From NCBI RefSeq assembly GCF_900187565.1, contig NZ_FYED01000001.1, positions 1 through 64,000 of the forward strand: a DNA stretch of 64,000 bases. The letters run 5' to 3'. The stretch comes from Pseudomonas sp. Irchel 3A7. Lineage in GTDB: Bacteria > Pseudomonadota > Gammaproteobacteria > Pseudomonadales > Pseudomonadaceae. The notes beneath the pieces were generated by a model that made no database searches, was not told the origin of the DNA, and saw nothing but the letters and a program-made list of their open reading frames with translations. This document shows positions 27,924 through 36,433 of this stretch, in pieces. A program made the position numbers and the translations under genes. Numbering within the stretch: the stretch's first letter is position 1; each line of letters starts with the position of its first letter.

Positions 27924-28778
27924 ATGACGACTGATTGGCACACACTCACTCGCGAACCCGCTCTGCCGGCGTTGTACGCAAAAGCCGCGACGCGGCGCAG
28001 GATCACCGGCACCACCCTGCCCGATTCGGGGTTGCGTTGCTGGGTCGATGTCGAGCCCAAGCGCCTGGCGGCCTATCGCAAAGTCTGCGGATTCAATGAC
28101 AACAGCCTGCTGCCACCGACCTATCCCCACATCCTCGCCTTCGCCTTGCAAATGCAATTGCTCACCGCCCAAGACTTTCCGTTTCCGTTGCTGGGGCTGA
28201 TTCACCTGAACAATCGCATCCGTGTGCTGCGCCCCATGGGCGGGCTCAATCGGGCGCGGATCGGCGTGAACGTGCAGAACCTGCAACCCCATGCCAAGGG
28301 TGCGACGTTCGATCTGGTGACGACCCTGGATGATCAGTTGGGGACGCTGTGGGAGGCGCAAAGCCAGATGCTCTGTCGCGGCGTCAAGCTTGAGGGCGAG
28401 CCCGTCGAAGAGGTGCTGGCTTCATCGCTGACACTGACACAAGTCGCCCAATGGAAAGCGCCTTCGGACATTGGCCGCCAATACGCCAGGGTCTCCGGGG
28501 ACTACAACCCGATACACCTGAGTGCGGCCAGCGCCCGGCTGTTCGGTTTTCCTTCGGCCATCGCCCACGGGTTATGGAACAAGGCGCGCACACTGGCCGC
28601 GCTGGAGGATCATTTACCGGCGGCGAACATCGAGGTCGCGGTGCAATTCAAGAAACCGGTGCGCCTGCCCAGCAGTGTGGCGCTACTGGCCAGCGCAGCG
28701 GGGTCCGGTGGCGAACTGCAATTGATCGGGGACGGGGATCTGGAGCACATGGTCGGGCTTTGGCGGCCACTTACCTGA
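27924..28778 (+). CDS. MaoC-family (R)-specific hydratase/dehydratase
   Basis: A 284-residue hot-dog-fold protein of the MaoC family. The hydratase motif is in the C-terminal half: YARVSGDYNPIHLSAASARLFGF with the Asp/His pair, followed by SAIAHGLWNKART. It interconverts (R)-3-hydroxyacyl and trans-2-enoyl thioesters. The ATG at 27924 follows the fabG stop by two bases. It could supply monomers for polyhydroxyalkanoate or take part in fatty-acid chemistry; the context does not decide. Confidence 0.87.
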   Translation: MTTDWHTLTREPALPALYAKAATRRRITGTTLPDSGLRCWVDVEPKRLAAYRKVCGFNDNSLLPPTYPHILAFALQMQLLTAQDFPFPLLGLIHLNNRIRVLRPMGGLNRARIGVNVQNLQPHAKGATFDLVTTLDDQLGTLWEAQSQMLCRGVKLEGEPVEEVLASSLTLTQVAQWKAPSDIGRQYARVSGDYNPIHLSAASARLFGFPSAIAHGLWNKARTLAALEDHLPAANIEVAVQFKKPVRLPSSVALLASAAGSGGELQLIGDGDLEHMVGLWRPLT

Positions 28779-28817
28779 ACTTTCGACAGGGGCGCTACGG
28801 TTGCCTGTCAGATCGCT

Positions 28818-28872
28818 TTCGCGAGCAGGCTCGCTCCCATCGATCAAATGTGGGAGCGAGCCTGCTCGCGAA
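28818..28872. repeat. REP doublet, tail to tail
   Basis: TTCGCGAGCAGGCTCGCTCC and TGTGGGAGCGAGCCTGCTCG with only about 8 bp between; after maoC. Confidence 0.88.
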
Positions 28873-28909
28873 AAACCCGAGAACACCGCGGGGCGCCTGA
28901 ATTCATGCG

Positions 28910-29338
28910 TTATCGTTCACGGCCTTCGCCAGCAAGCTTCGCTCCTACAGGTTGTGGAAACAGGTTGTTCAACGTTTCCAGCAACCGCACGTGATAGATC
29001 GGCTTGCGAAACAGATCCAGCACCTGCAAGCGCAACATGTCACTGACATCGTCCATATCCGCATGCCCGGACATCACAATCACCGGCAGATGCTGGCGCG
29101 AGGTGTGCTCGCGCAGGCGCTTGATCAACGACATGCCGCTTTCCTCAGGCATGCGCAGGTCGGTGATCACCAAGGCAATGTCCGGATGACGCGTCAGGTG
29201 ATTCAACGCCAACTTGACCGACGTCGCGGTAAAACAATCAAAGCCCTCACCCTCCAGCAACTCCGCCAACTCAAGCAATGCATCTTCTTCGTCGTCGACC
29301 AGAAGAAGTTGTTGCCGCGAAAGTGCTGGAGAGTTCAT
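28910..29338 (-). CDS. Orphan receiver-domain response regulator beside flp
   Basis: A 142-residue single receiver domain (CheY-like). The acidic pocket is LLLVDDEEDALL, the phosphorylated Asp lies in VITDLRMPE near residue 57, the conserved Ser/Thr in VIVMSGHAD and the Lys in LFRKP; there is no output domain. It lies 75 bp downstream of flp on the same strand, so it may be a Flp-system regulator. The MNSPALS start (29338) is chosen though an upstream ATG at 29371 is possible. Its last residues (PVGAKLAGEGRER) are encoded by a REP palindrome. Confidence 0.8.
   Translation of the reverse strand: MNSPALSRQQLLLVDDEEDALLELAELLEGEGFDCFTATSVKLALNHLTRHPDIALVITDLRMPEESGMSLIKRLREHTSRQHLPVIVMSGHADMDDVSDMLRLQVLDLFRKPIYHVRLLETLNNLFPQPVGAKLAGEGRER
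28924..28950 (-). repeat. REP half-site inside the receiver gene
   Basis: TTCGCCAGCAAGCTTCGCTCC followed by TACAG, here split: TTCGCCAGCAAGC then TTCGCTCCTACAG. It is a single degenerate REP within the 3' end of the response-regulator coding sequence. Confidence 0.7.
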
Positions 29339-29412
29339 GGGCAACACCTGTAATGGGCTAAGCGCTGACATAAGAACCCGCTTTTAGCATTAACAAATCA
29401 CTGGCACCTTAA

Positions 29413-29622
29413 TTACGGTTTAGGAATTAACGCCGTCGAGATTGTTCCAAAGAGCGTCGTGATCGACGTCCCCATACCAGTACTAAGCCCGGCAATTACC
29501 ACCGCCACCATAGCGGCCACAATCGCATACTCAATACCCGAAGCTCCCTCGGTATCTTTGGCAAGTCCCTTGTAAAAAGCGATTTCCGATTTGACCTTCT
29601 GAACAAGTTTGGAAAAAGACAT
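29413..29622 (-). CDS. flp: Flp type IVb pilin
   Basis: A 69-residue prepilin. The prepilin peptidase cleavage is expected after Gly26, giving a mature N-terminus ASGIEYAIV with the Flp-specific Glu-Tyr pair at residues 31-32, then the hydrophobic helix AAMVAVVIAGLSTGM. It is the major subunit of adhesive Flp pili that promote surface attachment and biofilm formation. It is divergent from rcpC across 325 bp, as in P. aeruginosa. Confidence 0.92.
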   Translation of the reverse strand: MSFSKLVQKVKSEIAFYKGLAKDTEGASGIEYAIVAAMVAVVIAGLSTGMGTSITTLFGTISTALIPKP

Positions 29623-29728
29623 GACCTATCTCCTGAAACACCCGGGTGTTGCATGAGCGCAACATGGTTCCCCTATGCCAGCACCAGCATTGTCGGCATT
29701 CCCCCGGTCAACAACTGTAACAACGCAT

Positions 29729-29744
29729 TAATACAAAAGTATTA
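29729..29744. promoter_or_regulatory. Palindrome TAATAC-AAAA-GTATTA
   Basis: A perfect 6-4-6 inverted repeat in the flp/rcpC divergent region, 107 bp upstream of the flp start. Its symmetry and AT character suit a dimeric regulator, possibly PprB, but no consensus is known to me. Confidence 0.45.
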
Positions 29745-29754
29745 GTCGTTTCGT

Positions 29755-29762
29755 TGACGTCA
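29755..29762. promoter_or_regulatory. Palindrome TGACGTCA
   Basis: An 8-bp perfect palindrome 11 bases from the previous one, within GTTGACGTCAA. The pairing of two palindromes may define a regulatory module. Confidence 0.35.
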
Positions 29763-29947
29763 AAAACCCGTTCAATTCACCTTAATTCGTTACTTTCGTT
29801 AGATTTTTTTCAGTTCGGTAATGGCGTTTTGCTCTACCTGCGCTACGGTCAAATAGCGAAATAGTTTCATGTTCATAGCTGCCTGATTGCGAAGTTGTCT
29901 CGCTGGATAACGCGAGGTCTTTAAGCAGCAGGAAAGGGAGAGCCGTC

Positions 29948-30895
29948 ATGAACAGCCGTATCACTCTGGGCCTTGCCGGATTGTCGTTGGTGGGCGCTGT
30001 CATTGCCGGTTACTGGGGCCTTACGCTGAGCCGTCAACCGGCCGCGGTCCCTGTTGCGCAAACGGCGGGCACTGCACCGTCATCCATCACTCAGGCACCG
30101 GTGCCACAAGAAGACACCACCCGGCAACCGGTGGTGGTCCTACAGCGAGACATCGCGCCATTTGAGCCCATCACCGCCGCTGACGTGGCCCTGGAAAAAC
30201 TCCGTACCGTCCCCGCCGGCAGCCTGACCCGTCTCGATCAAGCCATAGGCCGTGCTCCCTGGCGTGCCCTCAGCGCCGGCAGCTGGCTCAGCGGCGACAG
30301 CTTCGAAGCCGGCAGCAAGCTGGCGCGAATGATTCGTCCCGATGAGCGCGCCCTCGCCGTCGCCGTGGATGAAGTGATCAACGCTGGCGGTCAACTGACG
30401 CCGGGGGATTACGTCGATGTGCTGCTGTTTTTGCGCATGGACACCAACAACATCCAGCCCTCGGCCCAGCTCGTAGTCCCGGCATTGCGCGTACTTGGGG
30501 TGGGCGAACAAATGGGCCTGACCAACGATGGCCAGCCCGCCAGCCCGGTTCATGGCAACGATGAAAAAACCCGCCAGGAACAACGCGCCAGCGCCCGCAC
30601 CGTACTGCTCGCCGTGCCCGAACAACTGCTGAGCCGCCTGATGCTCGCGGCGCAAGCCGGGGTGTTGCGCCTGGCTGTGCGCAGCGCGGATGAAAAACGC
30701 CTTTCACGCTACTGGGCCGGTGAAAGCGACTCCCCGACCAACCTCGCCAACGCCGACCGCGAATTGATCCAGTTCAATCAACTGGCCATGACGGCGCCGC
30801 CCAAGACTGTCGTGGCCATGGGTGCCTCCGCACCGGCGCGCAAGGCGGGTGTGGAAGTCATCCGCGGCAATGAAATCACTCAACAGACCCCCTGA
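29948..30895 (+). CDS. rcpC: Flp pilus assembly protein RcpC/CpaB
   Basis: A 315-residue periplasmic assembly protein. An N-terminal membrane anchor is at about residues 5-25; a SAF/CpaB domain follows (VVLQRDIAPFEPITAADVAL, then VAVDEVINAGGQLTPGDYVDVLL). It cooperates with the RcpA secretin. GGGAG precedes the ATG. First gene of the rcpC-tadD operon. Confidence 0.9.
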   Translation: MNSRITLGLAGLSLVGAVIAGYWGLTLSRQPAAVPVAQTAGTAPSSITQAPVPQEDTTRQPVVVLQRDIAPFEPITAADVALEKLRTVPAGSLTRLDQAIGRAPWRALSAGSWLSGDSFEAGSKLARMIRPDERALAVAVDEVINAGGQLTPGDYVDVLLFLRMDTNNIQPSAQLVVPALRVLGVGEQMGLTNDGQPASPVHGNDEKTRQEQRASARTVLLAVPEQLLSRLMLAAQAGVLRLAVRSADEKRLSRYWAGESDSPTNLANADRELIQFNQLAMTAPPKTVVAMGASAPARKAGVEVIRGNEITQQTP

Positions 30896-30917
30896 ATCGA
30901 GCAAGGACGCCTTTTTA

Positions 30918-32180
30918 ATGCGCAGACGTTTTATGCCGTTGTTCAACGGCTTGATCTGGGCCACCTTGCTGAGCGGCGTGCCGGTGACGGCGGCCGTGGC
31001 GGCAACCGGCAATTGCGGGGCGCTGGGGCCGATGCCGGCCGTGCTGGAAGTCGGCGAAGGTCAGCAACAGGAAGTGCAGTCGCCCGTGCCGATTACCCGG
31101 ATAGCCGTAGGTGATCCGAAAATCGCCGACGTGCGGGTCAATGGCAATCAGGCCTTCCTGCTCACCGGCATGGCCACTGGCGCCACCAGCCTGATGGTCT
31201 GGACGTCCTGCGCCAGCGCGCCGCGTCAGAGCATGGTGTTCGTCCAGGGCCGCGCCACCGCCGCCATGACCAGCGCCGCGCGCCTACCGTCCGATGACCC
31301 GGTGCTGCCGTCGCAGGTGCAGACCGACATCCGTTTCGTCGAAGTCAGCCGTACCAAACTCAAGGAAGCCAGCACCTCGATCTACGGCAAAAATTCTAAC
31401 TTCCTGTTCGGCTCCCCCGGCACGGTTCCCAACACGGCCGTGACACCGCGCGTGTTCCCATTGCGCAACCTCGATCCGCGCATTGCCGTGCCCAGCATTC
31501 CGTTGGCCAACGACATGTACAACATCGTCGCCGGCGGCGGTAATTTCCTGGCGATCATCAACGCCATGGAGGGCAGCGGCTTCGCCTACACACTGGCCCG
31601 GCCAAGCCTGGTCGCACTCAGCGGACAGAGCGCCAGTTTCCTGGCCGGCGGTGAAATCCCGATCCCGATCCCCAGCGCCAACAGCAACAGCTACTCCATC
31701 GAATACAAGGAGTTCGGCATCCGCCTGACGCTCACGCCAACGGTCGTCAGCAACGACCGCATCGCGATCAAGGTCGCACCCGAGGTCAGCGAACTGGACT
31801 ACAACAACGCCGTGACGATCGGCGGCACCACGGTCCCGGCGTTCACCATTCGCCGCACCGACACCAGCATCTCCCTGGCCGATGGCGAAAGTTTCGTCAT
31901 CAGCGGTTTGATCAGCACGCAAAACACGTCGCAGGTGAACAAGTTTCCGGGCCTGGGCGACATTCCGATTCTCGGTGCGTTTTTCCGCAGTTCCTCGATC
32001 AACCGTGAAGAACGCGAACTGCTGATGATCGTCACGCCGCACCTGGTGCAGCCATTGGCCGCCAATGCCCAGTTGCCGTCGTTGCCCGGTGAAAAACTGC
32101 GCAATTACGACCCCAACTGGTATCGCCTGTATTTCCTCGAAAACGGCGACTTCGACAAACGCAGCGGGTTATCGCAATGA
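30918..32180 (+). CDS. rcpA: Flp pilus outer-membrane secretin RcpA/CpaC
   Basis: A 420-residue secretin with a signal peptide (about residues 1-30, ending VAVAA). An N-terminal BON/N0-like domain (EVQSPVPITRIAVGDPKIADV) precedes the secretin core, with VEVSRTKLKE, LSGQSASFLAGGEIPIP and the closing FPGLGDIPILGAFFRS motif. It forms the outer-membrane channel for the Flp pilus. The ATG at 30918 is used; another upstream in-frame ATG at 30870 lies within rcpC. Confidence 0.9.
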   Translation: MRRRFMPLFNGLIWATLLSGVPVTAAVAATGNCGALGPMPAVLEVGEGQQQEVQSPVPITRIAVGDPKIADVRVNGNQAFLLTGMATGATSLMVWTSCASAPRQSMVFVQGRATAAMTSAARLPSDDPVLPSQVQTDIRFVEVSRTKLKEASTSIYGKNSNFLFGSPGTVPNTAVTPRVFPLRNLDPRIAVPSIPLANDMYNIVAGGGNFLAIINAMEGSGFAYTLARPSLVALSGQSASFLAGGEIPIPIPSANSNSYSIEYKEFGIRLTLTPTVVSNDRIAIKVAPEVSELDYNNAVTIGGTTVPAFTIRRTDTSISLADGESFVISGLISTQNTSQVNKFPGLGDIPILGAFFRSSSINREERELLMIVTPHLVQPLAANAQLPSLPGEKLRNYDPNWYRLYFLENGDFDKRSGLSQ

Positions 32181-33364
32181 GCCAGAACCTGAATCAAACC
32201 TTCCTCGCGATCACGCGCAACAGCACTGACCTCGAATGGTTGCAGGGCGCCCTCGCCCCATTGGGCCAGGTGGTCAGCGCTGGTGGCGGCAGCCTCGACG
32301 AGCTGCTGGCGCTGGTCGACGTAACGTTTGCCAACCTGGTGTTCGTCGGCCTTGATCGTGATCACCTGGTGGCCCAGAGCGCGCTGATCGAAGGCGCGCT
32401 GGAAGCCAAACCGATGCTGGCCATCGTCGCGTTGGGCGACGGCATGGACAACCAGCTTGTGCTGAACGCGATGCGCGCCGGAGCGCGGGACTTCGTCGCC
32501 TATGGCTCGCGTTCCAGCGAAGTCGCCGGACTGGTGCGACGCCTGAGCAAACGCCTGCCGCCCGTGGCGCCGAACACCCAGCTCGGCGGCCTGACCGTGC
32601 TGTACGGGGTGCAGAGCAACGCCGATGGTGCGCTGCTCGCCAACCACATGGCGCAGGTGGTGCAGAAGAGCGGCCAGCAAACCCTGCTGCTCGATCTGGG
32701 GCTGCCACGGGGCGACAGCCTGGCGTTGCTCGGCCTGGAGAGCTCGTTTCATTTCGGCGATGCCTTGCGCCACGTGCGCCGCCTCGACGCCACAATGATC
32801 GACAGCGCCTTCACCCGCTGTGAAGTGGGGCTGCGCATCCTCGCCTACGCCAGCAACGATGAATCGCTGGAGCACACCAGCGCTGCCGAGTTGTACATGC
32901 TGCTCAGCGCCCTGCGCCAACACTTCCAGCACATCGTGGTGAACGTCACGGGGCAACCGGACAGCGAAGCCTTGCGCACCTTCGTCAGTCACTGCGACAA
33001 GCTGTTGTGGTACACCGACCAGAACGTGATCGACTGCCGTCGCAACCTCGCGGTGCTCAACCTGTGGCGCGAAAAAGGCATGAAGCTCGATCACGCCAGG
33101 CTGCTGGTGGACCGCTACTTGCGCAGCGTCGCACCGGATTCCGATGCGCTGGGCAAAAGCTTCGGCATGGAGATCATCGCCACCCTCGCCTACAGCCCGG
33201 AGGTGCGCCTCAATGCCAAGAATCAGGGCGTGACCCTGTTCGAACTGGCGCCACGGGAAGTGCTCACCCAGAGCCTGCGCACCCTCGGCGAACGCCTGGC
33301 CAAGCGCTCCGAAAGCCTGGCCAAACCCAAGTCCTGGTTCAGTCGCTTGAGAGGTGTGCAATGA
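32177..33364 (+). CDS. tadZ: Flp pilus localisation ATPase TadZ/CpaE
   Basis: A 395-residue MinD/ParA-like protein. A receiver-like domain (residues about 1-120, with no clear phospho-aspartate) precedes the P-loop-derived domain; the Walker A is degenerate (VLYGVQSNADGALLANHMA lacks GKT), as is common for TadZ. It targets the Tad machine to the cell pole. It overlaps rcpA and tadA by four bases each. Confidence 0.88.
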   Translation: MSQNLNQTFLAITRNSTDLEWLQGALAPLGQVVSAGGGSLDELLALVDVTFANLVFVGLDRDHLVAQSALIEGALEAKPMLAIVALGDGMDNQLVLNAMRAGARDFVAYGSRSSEVAGLVRRLSKRLPPVAPNTQLGGLTVLYGVQSNADGALLANHMAQVVQKSGQQTLLLDLGLPRGDSLALLGLESSFHFGDALRHVRRLDATMIDSAFTRCEVGLRILAYASNDESLEHTSAAELYMLLSALRQHFQHIVVNVTGQPDSEALRTFVSHCDKLLWYTDQNVIDCRRNLAVLNLWREKGMKLDHARLLVDRYLRSVAPDSDALGKSFGMEIIATLAYSPEVRLNAKNQGVTLFELAPREVLTQSLRTLGERLAKRSESLAKPKSWFSRLRGVQ

Positions 33365-34641
33365 GCGCTGAAAAACTGTTCGGCGCGCCTTCGCGCGGGG
33401 TGGCCGGCAATACCGACCACGAAGGCCTCAAACTGGTACTGCACCGCTACATCATCGATGCCATCGAAGAGTCCGGCAAAAACCTGCTGGAAGGTTCGCG
33501 GCAGGTGCTGTCGCAGTTCGTCATCGACAAAGTGGCCGAGTACATCGCGCGGCTGCACCTGGCGATTTCCCGCTATGAAATGGAGCGCCTGGCCGAAGAG
33601 ATCGTCGACGAGCTGACCGGTTTCGGCCCGCTGGAAGTGCTGCTGCGCGACCCGGCGGTGACCGAGATTCTGGTCAACGGCCCGCACCGGGTGTTCATCG
33701 AGCGCGACGGTGTCCTGCATCAAAGTGACTTGCGTTTCATCGATGCGCATCACGTCGAGCGGGTCATCCAGCGCATTCTCGCGCCAATGGGCCGGCGACT
33801 GGACGAGTCATCGCCAATGGTCGATGCGCGCCTGCCGGACGGCAGTCGGGTCAACGCGATCATTCCACCGATTGCCCTCGACGGCCCGTGCCTGTCGATC
33901 CGGAAATTCCGCCAGGACATGCTCAAGAGCACCGATCTGATGGCCATGCAAACCATCGACCAGGCGATCTACGAATTCCTGCAGGAAGCCGTGGGCAAGC
34001 GCTGCAACATCCTGATCAGCGGTGGCACCGGCACCGGCAAGACCACGCTGCTGAACATTCTCAGCCAGTTGATCAACCCCCACGAACGACTCGTGACCAT
34101 CGAAGACGTCGCCGAACTGCAACTCGGCCACCCGCATGTCGTCCGCCTGGAAACCCGCCCGCCGAACGCCGAAGGCCACGGCGAGGTGAAGGCCAGCGAC
34201 CTGATTCGCAACGCCCTGCGCATGCGTCCGGACCGGATCATCCTCGGCGAGATTCGCGGCGTTGAAGTGCTCGACGTGCTCACCGCGATGAACACCGGCC
34301 ACGACGGTTCCATGAGTACCGTGCACGCCAACAACGCCCAGGATGCCTTGCTGCGCCTGGAAACCCTGGTCGGCCTGACCGGTCGCAGCATCGCCGAACG
34401 GACCTTGCGCCAGATGATTTGCGCGGCACTGGACGTGGTGATCCAGTTGACGCGCATGCCCGATGGCCGCCGTTGCGTCAGCGAAGTGGTGGAGGTGGTC
34501 GGCATCCGTGAAGACGTGTATGTCACCAATACCCTGTTCCGCCTCGACCGGCGCAGCGGCTTCGGCTTCATGCGCGAGGCGGTCAACCCCGCCGGCGACA
34601 AACTGCGTCGCGAGTCGGCGATCTCTTCCTCGGCGTACTGA
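33361..34641 (+). CDS. tadA: Flp pilus assembly ATPase TadA/CpaF
   Basis: A 426-residue secretion ATPase. Walker A GGTGTGKTT is at residues 221-229, with Asp box, Walker B (RIILGEIRG) and His box motifs (GHDGSMSTVHANN) following. It powers pilin polymerisation on the cytoplasmic face. Start ATG overlaps the tadZ stop by four bases, which supports translational coupling. Confidence 0.95.
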   Translation: MSAEKLFGAPSRGVAGNTDHEGLKLVLHRYIIDAIEESGKNLLEGSRQVLSQFVIDKVAEYIARLHLAISRYEMERLAEEIVDELTGFGPLEVLLRDPAVTEILVNGPHRVFIERDGVLHQSDLRFIDAHHVERVIQRILAPMGRRLDESSPMVDARLPDGSRVNAIIPPIALDGPCLSIRKFRQDMLKSTDLMAMQTIDQAIYEFLQEAVGKRCNILISGGTGTGKTTLLNILSQLINPHERLVTIEDVAELQLGHPHVVRLETRPPNAEGHGEVKASDLIRNALRMRPDRIILGEIRGVEVLDVLTAMNTGHDGSMSTVHANNAQDALLRLETLVGLTGRSIAERTLRQMICAALDVVIQLTRMPDGRRCVSEVVEVVGIREDVYVTNTLFRLDRRSGFGFMREAVNPAGDKLRRESAISSSAY

Positions 34642-34651
34642 AGGCCACGGC

Positions 34652-35536
34652 ATGCTCAAACCGTTGCTGCTCACCCTCGTTTGCCTGGCCCTGCTCGGCC
34701 TGTCGGTGCGCTTGCTTCAGCGTGGCTTGCGCCAACCGGGCGCCGAACGCGCACTGGAGCGCCTGACCCAAGGGCAACCGGAGCGCGTGGTACAGAAAAC
34801 CTCGTGGGTGGCGCTGGAGCGCGCTTTTTTGCGCGCGGGCCTGGGGCGGCCCACGGAACGGCTGGGGTTATGGCTGACGCTGTGGGGCTTGGGCGGGTTG
34901 GTCGGTCTGTTGGCGGGCGGCTGGTTGGGTCTGCTGGTCCTGTTGCTGCTGCCGCCCGTGCTTCTGCGCCTGTATGTGCAGTGGCGTTACCAACGCCGGC
35001 TCAAGCGCATGATCGAACAATTGCCACCGCTGCTCGATCACACAGTGCGCAGCCTCAAGTCCGGCCGAACCCTGGCCGATGCCGTGCTCGGCGCCATCAA
35101 TACTGCCGAAGACCCGCTGAGAAACGCGATGGGTCGGGTCCAGCGCAATGTGCAGTTGGGCATCAGTCTGCCGGAGGCCACCTCGGATTTCGCCGAGCTC
35201 TACGACAAAGACGAACTGCGCCTGTTCGCCCTCGGTTTGAAGGTCAACCATCGCTACGGCGGCAATGCCAGTGAACTGCTGGAAAACCTGATCAAGATGA
35301 TCCGCGAACGCGAACAGGCCGCTCACCAGCTGAGTGCCATGACCGGTGAAACAAGGGTCACGGCACTGGTCCTGGCACTCTTGCCGGTCACCGTCGCCGG
35401 TTACTTCCTGGTCTCCAATCCCAAATACCTGCTGACCATGTGGAACGACGCTTCGGGGCAGATGATGCTAGTCAGCGCGGCCGCATTGCAGGTGTTCGGC
35501 TGTCTGGCGCTGTGGCGCATGTTGCGTAGCCTATGA
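34652..35536 (+). CDS. tadB: Flp pilus inner-membrane platform protein TadB
   Basis: A 294-residue T2SSF-type platform protein with membrane segments near residues 5-22, 75-105 and the C-terminal pair (about 230-250 and 270-290). The soluble T2SSF core contains RMIEQLPPLLDHTVRSLKSG. It begins ten bases after tadA and ends overlapping tadC by four bases. Confidence 0.9.
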   Translation: MLKPLLLTLVCLALLGLSVRLLQRGLRQPGAERALERLTQGQPERVVQKTSWVALERAFLRAGLGRPTERLGLWLTLWGLGGLVGLLAGGWLGLLVLLLLPPVLLRLYVQWRYQRRLKRMIEQLPPLLDHTVRSLKSGRTLADAVLGAINTAEDPLRNAMGRVQRNVQLGISLPEATSDFAELYDKDELRLFALGLKVNHRYGGNASELLENLIKMIREREQAAHQLSAMTGETRVTALVLALLPVTVAGYFLVSNPKYLLTMWNDASGQMMLVSAAALQVFGCLALWRMLRSL

Positions 35537-36423
35537 ACCTGTCCATGCTGCTGAGCTCGCTGCTGTTTCTGATTGCATCACTGCTGCTGCTCAGTGTCGT
35601 GCTCCAATGGCGTCGACGCGCACGCCAGGTGGTGCAACGCCTGGACGGAAACCTGCCGAGCGAGCACCGTTTCAGTCAGTGGCTACATGCATTGGGCACC
35701 AGTCGGGTCGGTCAGCAGTCGGTCAATCTGGATAACGAAACCCGAACGCTGCTCAACTGCCTGGGCTGGCGCACCGCGCGCAAACGCGCCTTGTTCGCGG
35801 CCTGTCAGGTCGGTGTTCCCTTGTTGGCGCTGGTCCTGTGTGTGCTGATCCAGACCCTGTTGTTCCCGCAGGTGAGCAACCAGTGGGTCGCCCCGGCGTT
35901 CGCCACCGGCGTCGGTTATCTCTTGCCCAAACGCCTGTTGGCGGCAGCGGCGCACCATCGACAAAAGAAACTGGCGATCGAGATTTCCACCTTCATCCCG
36001 CTGCTGCGCATCCTGTTCGAGTCGGGCATGGCCGTGGAGCAGTCGCTGCGCGTCTTGAGCCATGACGGCAAGCAATTGCTGCCGATCCTGACCCATGAAT
36101 TGCAGCTGGTACTGGCCCGGGTCGATTCCGGGCTGGAACTGGGCGAAGAACTGAACAAGGCCAGTCGTTTGATGGCGGTGGATGAATTTACCGACACCTG
36201 CGTGATCCTCCAGCAGTTGATCCATCAGGGCGGCGGCGCAATGAAATCCCTGCTGGCACTCAAGCTGTTGCTTGATGACCGGCGCCTGACGCGCCTGCAG
36301 GAATACATCTCCAAGATGTCCGCCAAAATGTCCGTCGTGATGATGCTGTTTCTCTTCCCGGCGTTATTGATCGTACTGGCCGGCCCGGGCTTCACCGCCC
36401 TGGCTCGAGCCTTTGCTTCCTAG
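35533..36423 (+). CDS. tadC: Flp pilus inner-membrane platform protein TadC
   Basis: A 296-residue partner of TadB with the same T2SSF fold. Membrane segments lie near residues 5-25, about 85-130 and the C-terminus (MMLFLFPALLIVLAGPGF). The core has ISTFIPLLRILFESGMAVEQ. It forms the inner-membrane platform with TadB. Confidence 0.9.
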   Translation: MNLSMLLSSLLFLIASLLLLSVVLQWRRRARQVVQRLDGNLPSEHRFSQWLHALGTSRVGQQSVNLDNETRTLLNCLGWRTARKRALFAACQVGVPLLALVLCVLIQTLLFPQVSNQWVAPAFATGVGYLLPKRLLAAAAHHRQKKLAIEISTFIPLLRILFESGMAVEQSLRVLSHDGKQLLPILTHELQLVLARVDSGLELGEELNKASRLMAVDEFTDTCVILQQLIHQGGGAMKSLLALKLLLDDRRLTRLQEYISKMSAKMSVVMMLFLFPALLIVLAGPGFTALARAFAS

Positions 36424-36433
36424 AGGGAACCCG

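Larger units (their letters stand above)
29623..29947. promoter_or_regulatory. Divergent flp/rcpC control region
   Basis: This 325-bp non-coding region separates the two arms of the pilus locus and should contain both promoters and PprB-controlled elements. It is AT-richer than its surroundings. Two perfect palindromes stand out and are listed separately (29729-29744 and 29755-29762). A short antisense ORF starting inside rcpC crosses it but lacks support. Confidence 0.6.

Noticed and set aside
29782..30003. A 73-codon minus-strand frame in the flp/rcpC promoter region
   Set aside because: Starts inside rcpC, has no ribosome binding site and no conserved-looking feature.
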